64,000 bases of DNA, from positions 3,018,044 through 3,082,043 of the forward strand of contig JAPFFF010000018.1 in assembly GCA_039105265.1 (NCBI GenBank). Reading direction: 5' to 3'. The position numbers and the translations under genes are program-made. Positions within the stretch are counted from its first letter, which is position 1. Each line of letters starts with the position of its first letter. Source of the stretch: Tritrichomonas musculus (taxonomy: Eukaryota; Parabasalia; Tritrichomonadida; Tritrichomonadidae). The notes beneath the pieces were generated by a model. That model saw only the letters and a program-made list of their open reading frames with translations, was not told where the DNA came from and searched no databases. Shown here in pieces: positions 10,060 to 22,600 of this stretch.

Positions 10060-10470
10060 TGAACAACAAACTGAAAATGAAAAACAAACTGAAAATGAAA
10101 AATAAACTGAAAATGAACAACAAACTGAAAATGAAAAACAAACTGAAAATGAAAAACAAACTGAAAATGAAAAACAAACTGAAAATGAAAAACAAACTGA
10201 AAATGAAAAACAAACTGAAAATGAAAAACAAACTGAAAATGAAAAACAAACTGAAAATGAACAACAAACTGAAAATGAAAAACAAACTGAAAATGAACAA
10301 CAAACTGAAAATGAAAAACAAACTGAAAATGAAAAACAAACTGAAAATGAACAACAAACTGAAAATGAACAACAAACTGAAAATGAACAACAAACTGAAA
10401 ATGAACAACAAACTGAAAATGAAAAACAAACTGAAAATGAAAAACAAACTGAAAATGAACAACAAACTGA
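10060..10470 (+). repeat. 18-bp coding minisatellite (hexapeptide repeat)
   Basis: About 23 copies of an 18-bp unit, ACAAACTGAAAATGAAAA or its GAACA variant. In the frame of the host gene it encodes TENEKQ or TENEQQ. The only regular variable base is the A/C that gives Lys or Gln, apart from one C-to-T change that creates a stop (10103). Because the unit is a multiple of three, copy-number change keeps the frame. Confidence 0.9.
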
Positions 10471-10900
10471 AGATGAGGATCTAAGTAGGACTCAAAAAAT
10501 TGATATGAGTGATGAGTTAATTGAGAACGACCATTTTTTTATGAATGATGATCAATCAATGGTCGATGAGTTTTTTATGAATATCCATCCAATTCCGGCA
10601 TCATTACTGCATAATCCTTCGATGCTGCATAACAAATCCATGCTGTATGATCATTCAGTACAAGATGATTATTTAATGAAGCCAAAACCTTCAATGCCTC
10701 ATAATTTTTCAATGCAAAATAATCGTTCAGTGATGGATGACGATGATGATGACATTTTTTTAACTCCACGCAAAATAAAAGAAGCAGACCTTGATTTGTA
10801 TCAGATGGAGACTCCGATCATAAGCAAAATAATGTATATTAGAAAATATATAAAATTCAATCGAAAATATAAAGAAATACTCAAGATATTTAAAAAATGA

Positions 10901-11302
10901 AAATAACCGTCGTTTTATGAAAGATTAGATTTAACTTTAAAGATAAATTTAAATTAAGAAATATATTAAGTGAATGATATATATATATTATTTTTTCATT
11001 TGTATCAAAATAATTTTATAAAATGAAGAAGATAGACAAAAAACATTTTTTAGGGATTTCAGATAAATGAAGTTAATTCAATATTTCTTGTCTTTGAAAG
11101 AAAAGTATAGACATGAAACATGATAGCAAAAGATCAAGCAATAAAAGCCAGTATTAATGAACTTTTTATTGAATTTTCTTCTTCTTTGAAATAAAAATTG
11201 ATAAAATTTTCTCAAAAAGAGTAAGACAAACAATTTTGAAATACAATTGAGAGTAATATTGAATGAAGGTCAATTATTTTGTTATTTTTTTCTAAATAAT
11301 GA
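10901..11302. other. Spacer between the pseudogene and minisatellite array 1
   Basis: AT-rich, with a short (AT)n tract near 10977-10989. No gene seen. It passes into the 25-bp array without an obvious boundary signal. Confidence 0.5.
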
Positions 11303-14300
11303 TGAAATCATATCTTTCAATGGAATTCAAAATCATATCTTTCAATGGAATTCAAAATCATATCTTTCAATGGAATTCAAAATCATATCTTTCAATGGAA
11401 TTCAAAATCATATATTTCAATGTAATTCAAAATCATATCTTTCAATGGAATTCAAAATCATATCTTTCAATGGAATTCAAAATCATATCTTTCAATGGAA
11501 TTCAAAATCATATCTTTCAATAGAATTCAAAATCATATCTTTCAATAGAATTCAAAATCATATCTTTCAATGGAATTCAAAATCATATCTTTCAATGGAA
11601 TTCAAAATCATATCTTTCAATAGAATTCAAAATCATATCTTTCAATAGAATTCAAAATCATATCTTTCAATGGAATTCAAAATCATATCTTTCAATGGAA
11701 TTCAAAATCATATCTTTCAATGGAATTCAAAATCATATCTTTCAATGGAATTCAAAATCATATCTTTCAATGGAATTCAAAATCATATCTTTCAATGGAA
11801 TTCAAAATCATATCTTTCAATGGAATTCAAAATCATATCTTTCAATGGAATTCAAAATCATATCTTTCAATGGAATTCAAAATCATATCTTTCAATGGAA
11901 TTCAAAATCATATCTTTCAATGGAATTCAAAATCATATCTTTCAATGGAATTCAAAATCATATCTTTCAATAGAATTCAAAATCATATCTTTCAATAGAA
12001 TTCAAAATCATATCTTTCAATACTATTCAAAATCATATCTTTCAATGGAATTCAAAATCATATCTTTCAATGGAATTCAAAATCATATCTTTCAATGGAA
12101 TTCAAAATCATATCTTTCAATACTATTCAAAATCATATCTTTCAATACTATTCAAAATCATATCTTTCAATACTATTCAAAATCATATCTTTCAATACTA
12201 TTCAAAATCATATCTTTCAATGGAATTCAAAATCATATCTTTCAATGGAATTCAAAATCATATCTTTCAATGGAATTCAAAATCATATCTTTCAATGGAA
12301 TTCAAAATCATATCTTTCAATGGAATTCAAAATCATATCTTTCAATGGAATTCAAAATCATATCTTTCAATGGAATTCAAAATCATATCTTTCAATGGAA
12401 TTCAAAATCATATCTTTCAATACTATTCAAAATCATATCTTTCAATAGAATTCAAAATCATATCTTTCAATACTATTCAAAATCATATCTTTCAATGAAA
12501 TTCAAAATCATATCTTTCAATGTAATTCAAAATCATATCTTTCAATAGAATTCAAAATCATATCTTTCAATGGAATTCAAAATCATATCTTTCAATGGAA
12601 TTCAAAATCATATCTTTCAATGGAATTCAAAATCATATCTTTCAATGGAATTCAAAATCATATCTTTCAATGGAATTCAAAATCATATCTTTCAATGGAA
12701 TTCAAAATCATATCTTTCAATGGAATTCAAAATCATATCTTTCAATGGAATTCAAAATCATATCTTTCAATGGAATTCAAAATCATATCTTTCAATGGAA
12801 TTCAAAATCATATCTTTCAATGGAATTCAAAATCATATCTTTCAATGGAATTCAAAATCATATCTTTCAATGTAATTCAAAATCATATCTTTCAATAGAA
12901 TTCAAAATCATATCTTTCAATGGAATTCAAAATCATATCTTTCAATGGAATTCAAAATCATATCTTTCAATGGAATTCAAAATCATATCTTTCAATAGAA
13001 TTCAAAATCATATCTTTCAATAGAATTCAAAATCATATCTTTCAATGGAATTCAAAATCATATCTTTCAATGGAATTCAAAATCATATCTTTCAATGGAA
13101 TTCAAAATCATATCTTTCAATAGAATTCAAAATCATATCTTTCAATGGAATTCAAAATCATATCTTTCAATGGAATTCAAAATCATATCTTTCAATGGAA
13201 TTCAAAATCATATCTTTCAATGGAATTCAAAATCATATCTTTCAATGGAATTCAAAATCATATCTTTCAATACTATTCAAAATCATATCTTTCAATACTA
13301 TTCAAAATCATATCTTTCAATACTATTCAAAATCATATCTTTCAATACTATTCAAAATCATATCTTTCAATGGAATTCAAAATCATATCTTTCAATGGAA
13401 TTCAAAATCATATCTTTCAATGGAATTCAAAATCATATCTTTCAATGGAATTCAAAATCATATCTTTCAATGGAATTCAAAATCATATCTTTCAATGGAA
13501 TTCAAAATCATATCTTTCAATGGAATTCAAAATCATATCTTTCAATGGAATTCAAAATCATATCTTTCAATGGAATTCAAAATCATATCTTTCAATGGAA
13601 TTCAAAATCATATCTTTCAATACTATTCAAAATCATATCTTTCAATGGAATTCAAAATCATATCTTTCAATAGAATTCAAAATCATATCTTTCAATGGAA
13701 TTCAAAATCATATCTTTCAATGGAATTCAAAATCATATCTTTCAATGGAATTCAAAATCATATCTTTCAATACTATTCAAAATCATATCTTTCAATACTA
13801 TTCAAAATCATATCTTTCAATACTATTCAAAATCATATCTTTCAATACTATTCAAAATCATATCTTTCAATGGAATTCAAAATCATATCTTTCAATGGAA
13901 TTCAAAATCATATCTTTCAATGGAATTCAAAATCATATCTTTCAATGGAATTCAAAATCATATCTTTCAATGGAATTCAAAATCATATCTTTCAATGTAA
14001 TTCAAAATCATATCTTTCAATGGAATTCAAAATCATATCTTTCAATGGAATTCAAAATCATATCTTTCAATGGAATTCAAAATCATATCTTTCAATGGAA
14101 TTCAAAATCATATCTTTCAATAGAATTCAAAATCATATCTTTCAATAGAATTCAAAATCATATCTTTCAATGGAATTCAAAATCATATCTTTCAATGTAA
14201 TTCAAAATCATATCTTTCAATGGAATTCAAAATCATATCTTTCAATGGAATTCAAAATCATATCTTTCAATACTATTCAAAATCATATCTTTCAATACTA

Positions 14301-17300
14301 TTCAAAATCATATCTTTCAATGGAATTCAAAATCATATCTTTCAATGGAATTCAAAATCATATCTTTCAATGGAATTCAAAATCATATCTTTCAATACTA
14401 TTCAAAATCATATCTTTCAATAGAATTCAAAATCATATCTTTCAATAGAATTCAAAATCATATCTTTCAATGGAATTCAAAATCATATCTTTCAATGTAA
14501 TTCAAAATCATATCTTTCAATGGAATTCAAAATCATATCTTTCAATGGAATTCAAAATCATATCTTTCAATGGAATTCAAAATCATATCTTTCAATGTAA
14601 TTCAAAATCATATCTTTCAATGGAATTCAAAATCATATCTTTCAATGGAATTCAAAATCATATCTTTCAATGGAATTCAAAATCATATCTTTCAATGGAA
14701 TTCAAAATCATATCTTTCAATAGAATTCAAAATCATATCTTTCAATAGAATTCAAAATCATATCTTTCAATGGAATTCAAAATCATATCTTTCAATGTAA
14801 TTCAAAATCATATCTTTCAATGGAATTCAAAATCATATCTTTCAATGGAATTCAAAATCATATCTTTCAATGGAATTCAAAATCATATCTTTCAATAGAA
14901 TTCAAAATCATATCTTTCAATGGAATTCAAAATCATATCTTTCAATGGAATTCAAAATCATATCTTTCAATAGAATTCAAAATCATATCTTTCAATGGAA
15001 TTCAAAATCATATCTTTCAATGGAATTCAAAATCATATCTTTCAATGGAATTCAAAATCATATCTTTCAATGGAATTCAAAATCATATCTTTCAATGGAA
15101 TTCAAAATCATATCTTTCAATGGAATTCAAAATCATATCTTTCAATGGAATTCAAAATCATATCTTTCAATAGAATTCAAAATCATATCTTTCAATACTA
15201 TTCAAAATCATATCTTTCAATACTATTCAAAATCATATCTTTCAATGGAATTCAAAATCATATCTTTCAATGGAATTCAAAATCATATCTTTCAATGGAA
15301 TTCAAAATCATATCTTTCAATGGAATTCAAAATCATATCTTTCAATGTAATTCAAAATCATATCTTTCAATGGAATTCAAAATCATATCTTTCAATGGAA
15401 TTCAAAATCATATCTTTCAATGGAATTCAAAATCATATCTTTCAATGGAATTCAAAATCATATCTTTCAATGGAATTCAAAATCATATCTTTCAATGGAA
15501 TTCAAAATCATATCTTTCAATGGAATTCAAAATCATATCTTTCAATGTAATTCAAAATCATATCTTTCAATAGAATTCAAAATCATATCTTTCAATGGAA
15601 TTCAAAATCATATCTTTCAATGGAATTCAAAATCATATCTTTCAATGGAATTCAAAATAATATCTTTCAAAGGAATTCAAAATCATATCTTTCAATAGAA
15701 TTCAAAATCATATCTTTCAATGGAATTCAAAATCATATCTTTCAATGTAATTCAAAATCATATCTTTCAATGGAATTCAAAATCATATCTTTCAATAGAA
15801 TTCAAAATCATATCTTTCAATACTATTCAAAATCATATCTTTCAATACTATTCAAAATCATATCTTTCAATGGAATTCAAAATCATATCTTTCAATACTA
15901 TTCAAAATCATATCTTTCAAAGGAATTCAAAATCATATCTTTCAATAGAATTCAAAATCATATCTTTCAATGGAATTCAAAATCATATCTTTCAATGTAA
16001 TTCAAAATCATATCTTTCAATGGAATTCAAAATCATATCTTTCAATGGAATTCAAAATCATATCTTTCAATGGAATTCAAAATCATATCTTTCAATGGAA
16101 TTCAAAATCATATCTTTCAATGGAATTCAAAATCATATCTTTCAATGGAATTCAAAATCATATCTTTCAATGGAATTCAAAATCATATCTTTCAATGGAA
16201 TTCAAAATCATATCTTTCAATGGAATTCAAAATCATATCTTTCAATGGAATTCAAAATCATATCTTTCAATAGAATTCAAAATCATATCTTTCAATGGAA
16301 TTCAAAATCATATCTTTCAATGGAATTCAAAATCATATCTTTCAATAGAATTCAAAATCATATCTTTCAATAGAATTCAAAATCATATCTTTCAATGGAA
16401 TTCAAAATCATATCTTTCAATGGAATTCAAAATCATATCTTTCAATGGAATTCAAAATCATATCTTTCAATGGAATTCAAAATCATATCTTTCAATGGAA
16501 TTCAAAATCATATCTTTCAATGGAATTCAAAATCATATCTTTCAATAGAATTCAAAATCATATCTTTCAATGGAATTCAAAATCATATCTTTCAATGGAA
16601 TTCAAAATCATATCTTTCAATAGAATTCAAAATCATATCTTTCAATAGAATTCAAAATCATATCTTTCAATGGAATTCAAAATCATATCTTTCAATGGAA
16701 TTCAAAATCATATCTTTCAATGGAATTCAAAATCATATCTTTCAATAGAATTCAAAATCATATCTTTCAATGGAATTCAAAATCATATCTTTCAATGGAA
16801 TTCAAAATCATATCTTTCAATGTAATTCAAAATCATATCTTTCAATGGAATTCAAAATCATATCTTTCAATGGAATTCAAAATCATATCTTTCAATGGAA
16901 TTCAAAATCATATCTTTCAATGGAATTCAAAATCATATCTTTCATATGGAATTCAAAATCATATCTTTCAATGGAATTCAAAATCATATCTTTCAATGGA
17001 ATTCAAAATCATATCTTTCAATGGAATTCAAAATCATATCTTTCAATGGAATTCAAAATCATATCTTTCAATAGAATTCAAAATCATATCTTTCAATACT
17101 ATTCAAAATCATATCTTTCAATGGAATTCAAAATCATATCTTTCAATGGAATTCAAAATCATATCTTTCAATGGAATTCAAAATCATATCTTTCAATGGA
17201 ATTCAAAATCATATCTTTCAATGGAATTCAAAATCATATCTTTCAATGGAATTCAAAATCATATCTTTCAATGGAATTCAAAATCATATCTTTCAATGGA

Positions 17301-18937
17301 ATTCAAAATCATATCTTTCAATAACATTCAAAATCATATCTTTCAATGGAATTCAAAATCATATCTTTCAATTCTATTCAAAATCATATCTTTTAATAGA
17401 ATTCAAAATCATATCTTTCAATAGAATTCAAAATCATATCTTTCAATGGAATTCAAAATCATATCTTTCAATGGAATTCAAAATCATATCTTTCAATTTC
17501 ATTCAAAATCATATCTTTCAATGGAATTCAAAATCATATCTTTCAATAACATTCAAAATCATATCTTTCAATGGAATTCAAAATCATATCTTTCAATAGA
17601 ATTCAAAATCATATCTTTCAATAGAATTCAAAATCATATCTTTCAATGGAATTCAAAATCATATCTTTCAATGGAATTCAGAATCATATCTTTCAATGGA
17701 ATTCAAAATCATATCTTTCAATGGAATTCAAAATCATATCTTTCAATGGAATTCAAAATCATATCTTTCAATGGAATTCAAAATCATATCTTTCAATGGA
17801 ATTCAAAATCATATCTTTCAATGGAATTCAAAATCATATCTTTCAATAGAATTCAAAATCATATCTTTCAATAGAATTCAAAATCATATCTTTCAATACT
17901 ATTCAAAATCATATCTTTCAATGGAATTCAAAATCATATCTTTCAATGGAATTCAAAATCATATCTTTCAATGGAATTCAAAATCATATCTTTCAATGGA
18001 ATTCAAAATCATATCTTTCAATGGAATTCAAAATCATATCTTTCAATGGAATTCAAAATCATATCTTTCAATGGAATTCAAAATCATATCTTTCAATGGA
18101 ATTCAAAATCATATCTTTCAATGGAATTCAAAATCATATCTTTCAATAACATTCAAAATCATATCTTTCAATGGAATTCAAAATCATATCTTTCAATGGA
18201 ATTCAAAATCATATCTTTCAATGGAATTCAAAATCATATCTTTCAATGTAATTCAAAATCATATCTTTCAATGGAATTCAAAATCATATCTTTCAATGGA
18301 ATTCAAAATCATATCTTTCAATGGAATTCAAAATCATATCTTTCAATGGAATTCAAAATCATATCTTTCAATGGAATTCAAAATCATATCTTTCAATGGA
18401 ATTCAAAATCATATCTTTCAATGGAATTCAAAATCATATCTTTCAATGGAATTCAAAATCATATCTTTCAATGGAATTCAAAATCATATCTTTCAATGGA
18501 ATTCAGAATCATATCTTTCAATGGAATTCAAAATCATATCTTTCAATGGAATTCAGAATCATATCTTTCAATAAAATTCAAAATCATATCTTTCAATGGA
18601 ATTCAAAATCATATCTTTCAATGTAATTCAAAATCATATCTTTCAATGTAATTCAAAATCATATCTTTCAATGGAATTCAAAATCATATCTTTCAATGTA
18701 ATTCAAAATCATATCTTTCAATGGAATTCAAAATCATATCTTTCAATGGAATTCAAAATCATATCTTTCAATAGAATTCAAAATCATATCTTTCAATGTA
18801 ATTCAAAATCATATCTTTCAATGGAATTCAGAATCATATCTTTCAATGGAATTCAAAATCATATCTTTCAATGGAATTCAAAATCATATCTTTCAATGGA
18901 ATTCAGAATCATATCTTTCAATAAAATTCAAAATCAT
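11303..18937 (+). repeat. 25-bp minisatellite array 1, about 305 units
   Basis: Nearly pure head-to-tail repetition of a 25-bp unit: a 21-base core containing TTCAAAATCATATCTTTCAA (preceded by A), plus a 4-base linker. Linker words seen include TGGA (the majority), TAGA, TACT, TGTA, TGAA, TAAC, TTCT, TTTC, TAAA and AGGA. The core almost never changes; I find a single length change, one 26-bp unit near 16945, and a few A-to-G changes (GAATTCAGAATC) near 17685 and after 18500. Blocks of four consecutive TACT units recur (about 12120, 13270 and 13770), showing higher-order duplication. The unit length is 1 modulo 3, so all three sense frames give the same 25-residue peptide cycle (EFKIISFNGIQNHIFQWNSK...), often open for hundreds of codons. 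I do not believe these frames are genes. Confidence 0.97.
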
Positions 18938-19056
18938 ATTATAATATTTCAATATATATTTAAATTATCATGCTTACTTGATTTACAAATATAATGATGA
19001 AACATAATTAATTATTATTATTGTTTATTAATTGCTATTTTAAAATGAAAAGAAAA

Positions 19057-19632
19057 TCATTTTGAAAGTAATTGCTTAATTTCGTAATTTTCAGAATAGT
19101 CGATTGGTTTTTTCCCATGACTATCTTCAATATTAATGTCAATCTCTTTCTTTTCGAGCAAAAGTTTTATTATTTCAGGATTTCCTATTTCAACTGCAAG
19201 ATGCAATGCTGTCTTCTCTTCCATTTGATTATTGCCTGAGAGATGGAATGATTTTTCATTAATATCAATATCTGGCCTACCCAACAATGACTTGATTGCA
19301 TTAATGTTTTGTTTCTCAATAGACATGTATAATGCTGTTTGCTCAAAAATTTCGATTTCATTGCCAAATATTGCTTTCATTGATCTGCTATTTATATCAA
19401 TTTTGTCTGATATATTGATAAATTCATTTGAAAGAAATAATTGAATAATTTCAACTTGGTCATGGTCAATTGCAAAAAGTAATGGAGACAAGTCAATTAT
19501 CTCTTTTTTGTTTTGATAAAATTCATTTTTTTCTGACTTACATGATACATTAATATTAAGATTTTCATTAGCTAGCAAAAGCTTCACAATTTCAATGTTT
19601 TCTTTTTCAACTGCCAAATATAATGCTGTCTT
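19057..19632 (-). pseudogene. C-terminal ankyrin-repeat part of a split ankyrin gene
   Basis: The minus strand encodes about 190 residues with four ankyrin repeats: TALYLAVEKENIEIVKLLLA, LSPLLFAIDHDQVEIIQLFL, TALYMSIEKQNINAIKSLLG and TALHLAVEIGNPEIIKLLLE, then a natural C-terminus (KPIDYSENYEIKQLLSK). No proper start exists; the frame comes out of the minisatellite. The N-terminal half of a DUF3447-type ankyrin protein lies on the same strand at 24751-25956, with array 2 between them. I infer one ancestral gene split by satellite growth. Its first repeat is the source sequence of the cassettes in array 2. Confidence 0.75.
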
Positions 19633-19668
19633 ATAAATTATTATTATATCAAAATTTCATTCGAAGAT

Positions 19669-22600
19669 ATGATTTTGAATGTTATTGAAAGATATGATTT
19701 TGAATGTTATTGAAAGATATGATTTTGAATAGAATTGAAAGATATGATTTTGAATAGAATTGAAAGATATGATTTTGAATTAGATTGAAAGATATGATTT
19801 TGAATTCCATTGAAAGATATGATTTTGAATTCCATTGAAAGATATGATTTTGAATTCCATTGAAAGATATGATTTTGAATTACATTGAAAGATATGATTT
19901 TGAATTACATTGAAAGATATGATTTGAAATTTTATAAAAAATTAAAGAAAATATTAAGAACATTGATATCAAGTTTGTCATTACTTAATAAAAGTTTCAC
20001 AATTTCAATGTTTTCTTTTTCAACTGCCAAATATAATGCTGTCTTATAAATTATTATTATATCAAAATTTCATTCGAAGATATGATTTTGAATGTTATTG
20101 AAAGATATGATTTTGAATTACATTGAAAGATATGATTTTGAATTACATTGAAAGATATGATTTTGAATTTCATTGAAAGATATGATTTTGAATTCTATTG
20201 AAAGATATGATTTTGAATTCCATTGAAAGATATGATTTTGAATTACATTGAAAGATATGATTTTGAATTCCATTGAAAGATATGATTTTGAATTCCATTG
20301 AAAGATATGATTTTGAATTACATTGAAAGATATGATTTTGAATTTCATTGAAAGATATGATTTTGAATTCCATTGAAAGATATGATTTTGAATTCCATTG
20401 AAAGATATGATTTTGAATTCCATTGAAAGATATGATTTTGAATTCTATTGAAAGATATGATTTTGAATTCCATTGAAAGATATGATTTTGAATAGTATTG
20501 AAAGATATGATTTTGAATTACATTGAAAGATATGATTTTGAATTCCATTGAAAGATATGATTTTGAATTCCATTGAAAGATATGATTTTGAATTTCATTG
20601 AAAGATATGATTTTGAATTACATTGAAAGATATGATTTTGAATTCTATTGAAAGATATGATTTTGAATTACATTGAAAGATATGATTTTGAATTCCATTG
20701 AAAGATATGATTTGAAATTTTATAAAAAATTAAAGAAAATATTAAGAACATTGATATCAAGTTTGTCATTACTTAATAAAAGTTTCACAATTTTAATGTT
20801 TTCTTTTTCAACTGCCAAATATAATGCTGTCTTATAAATTATTATTATATCAAAATTTCATTCGAAGATATGATTTTGAATGTTATTGAAAGATATGATT
20901 TTGAATTACATTGAAAGATATGATTTTGAATTACATTGAAAGATATGATTTTGAATGTTATTGAAAGATATGATTTTGAATTACATTGAAAGATATGATT
21001 TTGAATTCCATTGAAAGATATGATTTTGAATTACATTGAAAGATATGATTTTGAATTCCATTGAAAGATATGATTTTGAATTCCATTGAAAGATATGATT
21101 TTGAATTACATTGAAAGATATGATTTTGAATTACATTGAAAGATATGATTTGAAATTTTATAAAAAATTAAAGAAAATATTAAGAACATTGATATCAAGT
21201 TTGTCATTATTTAATAAAAGTTTCACAATTTCAATGTTTTCTTTTTCAACTGCCAAATATAATGCTGTCTTATAAATTATTATTATATCAAAATTTCATT
21301 CGAAGATATGATTTTGAATGTTATTGAAAGATATGATTTTGAATTTCATTGAAAGATATGATTTTGAATTCCATTGAAAGATATGATTTTGAATTACATT
21401 GAAAGATATGATTTTGAATTAGATTGAAAGATATGATTTTGAATTCCATTGAAAGATATGATTTTGAATTCCATTGAAAGATATGATTTTGATAATGAAA
21501 TTGAAAGATATGATTTTGATATGATTTTACATTGAAAGATATGATTTTGAATTACATTGAAAGATATTGATGATTTGAAATTTTATAAAAAATTAAAGAA
21601 AATATTAAGAACATTGATATCAAGTTTGTCATTACTTAATAAAAGTTTCACAATTTCAATGTTTTCTTTTTCAACTGCCAAATATAATGCTGTCTTATAA
21701 ATTATTATTATATCAAAATTTCATTCGAAGATATGATTTTGAATGTTATTGAAAGATATGATTTTGAATTCCATTGAAAGATATGATTTTGAATTCCATT
21801 GAAAGATATGATTTTGAATTTCATTGAAAGATATGATTTTGAATTCTATTGAAAGATATGATTTTGAATTCCATTGAAAGATATGATTTGAAATTTTATA
21901 AAAAATTAAAGAAAATATTAAGAACATTGATATCAAGTTTGTCATTACTTAATAAAAGTTTCACAATTTCAATGTTTTCTTTTTCAACTGCCAAATATAA
22001 TGCTGTCTTATAAATTATTATTATATCAAAATTTCATTCGAAGATATGATTTTGAATTCCATTGAAAGATATGATTTTGAATTCCATTGAAAGATATGAT
22101 TTTGAATTACATTGAAAGATATGATTTTGAATTCCATTGAAAGATATGATTTGAAATTTTATAAAAAATTAAAGAAAATATTAAGAACATTGATATCAAG
22201 TTTGTCATTACTTAATAAAAGTTTCACAATTTCAATGTTTTCTTTTTCAACTGCCAAATATAATGCTGTCTTATAAATTATTATTATATCAAAATTTCAT
22301 TCGAAGATATGATTTTGAATTCCATTGAAAGATATGATTTTGAATTCCATTGAAAGATATGATTTTGAATTACATTGAAAGATATGATTTTGAATTCCAT
22401 TGAAAGATATGATTTGAAATTTTATAAAAAATTAAAGAAAATATTAAGAACATTGATATCAAGTTTGTCATTACTTAATAAAAGTTTCACAATTTCAATG
22501 TTTTCTTTTTCAACTGCCAAATATAATGCTGTCTTATAAATTATTATTATATCAAAATTTCATTCGAAGATATGATTTTGAATGTTATTGAAAGATATGA

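Larger units (their letters stand above)
8626..10900 (+). pseudogene. Large helical protein gene, 5'-truncated and interrupted by a MITE
   Basis: The plus strand carries a long alpha-helical product, rich in Leu, Ile, Phe and Asn, in three pieces: 8626-9188 (FVIFWPKIEPIINYSKSF), 9113-9670 (KYAFLDLIELIQFVLKSE), and 9735 onward (NIVQKCVEFLFHTIHEDYE). A frameshift lies near 9180. The second and third pieces share a frame and are separated only by the MITE at 9636-9732. A further in-frame stop at 10103 falls inside the repeated TENEKQ tract; after it the same frame runs on to an acidic C-terminus with DDDDDDIFLTPRK. The 5' end abuts the VWA remnant of the opposite strand. Resemblance to the helical parts of large ubiquitin-hydrolase-like proteins is only an impression; the family is not identified. 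Confidence 0.6.

Noticed and set aside
10052-10484. Minus-strand and alternative plus-strand frames over the 18-bp repeat
   Set aside because: The frame encoding TENEKQ continues the host gene on both sides; the others (KLKMKN; FIFSLL) are shadows.
11247-18994. Dozens of open frames of 60-367 codons in the 25-bp array
   Set aside because: They all encode the same repeat peptide in all three frames because the unit is 1 modulo 3; there is no start context, domain or non-repeat sequence.
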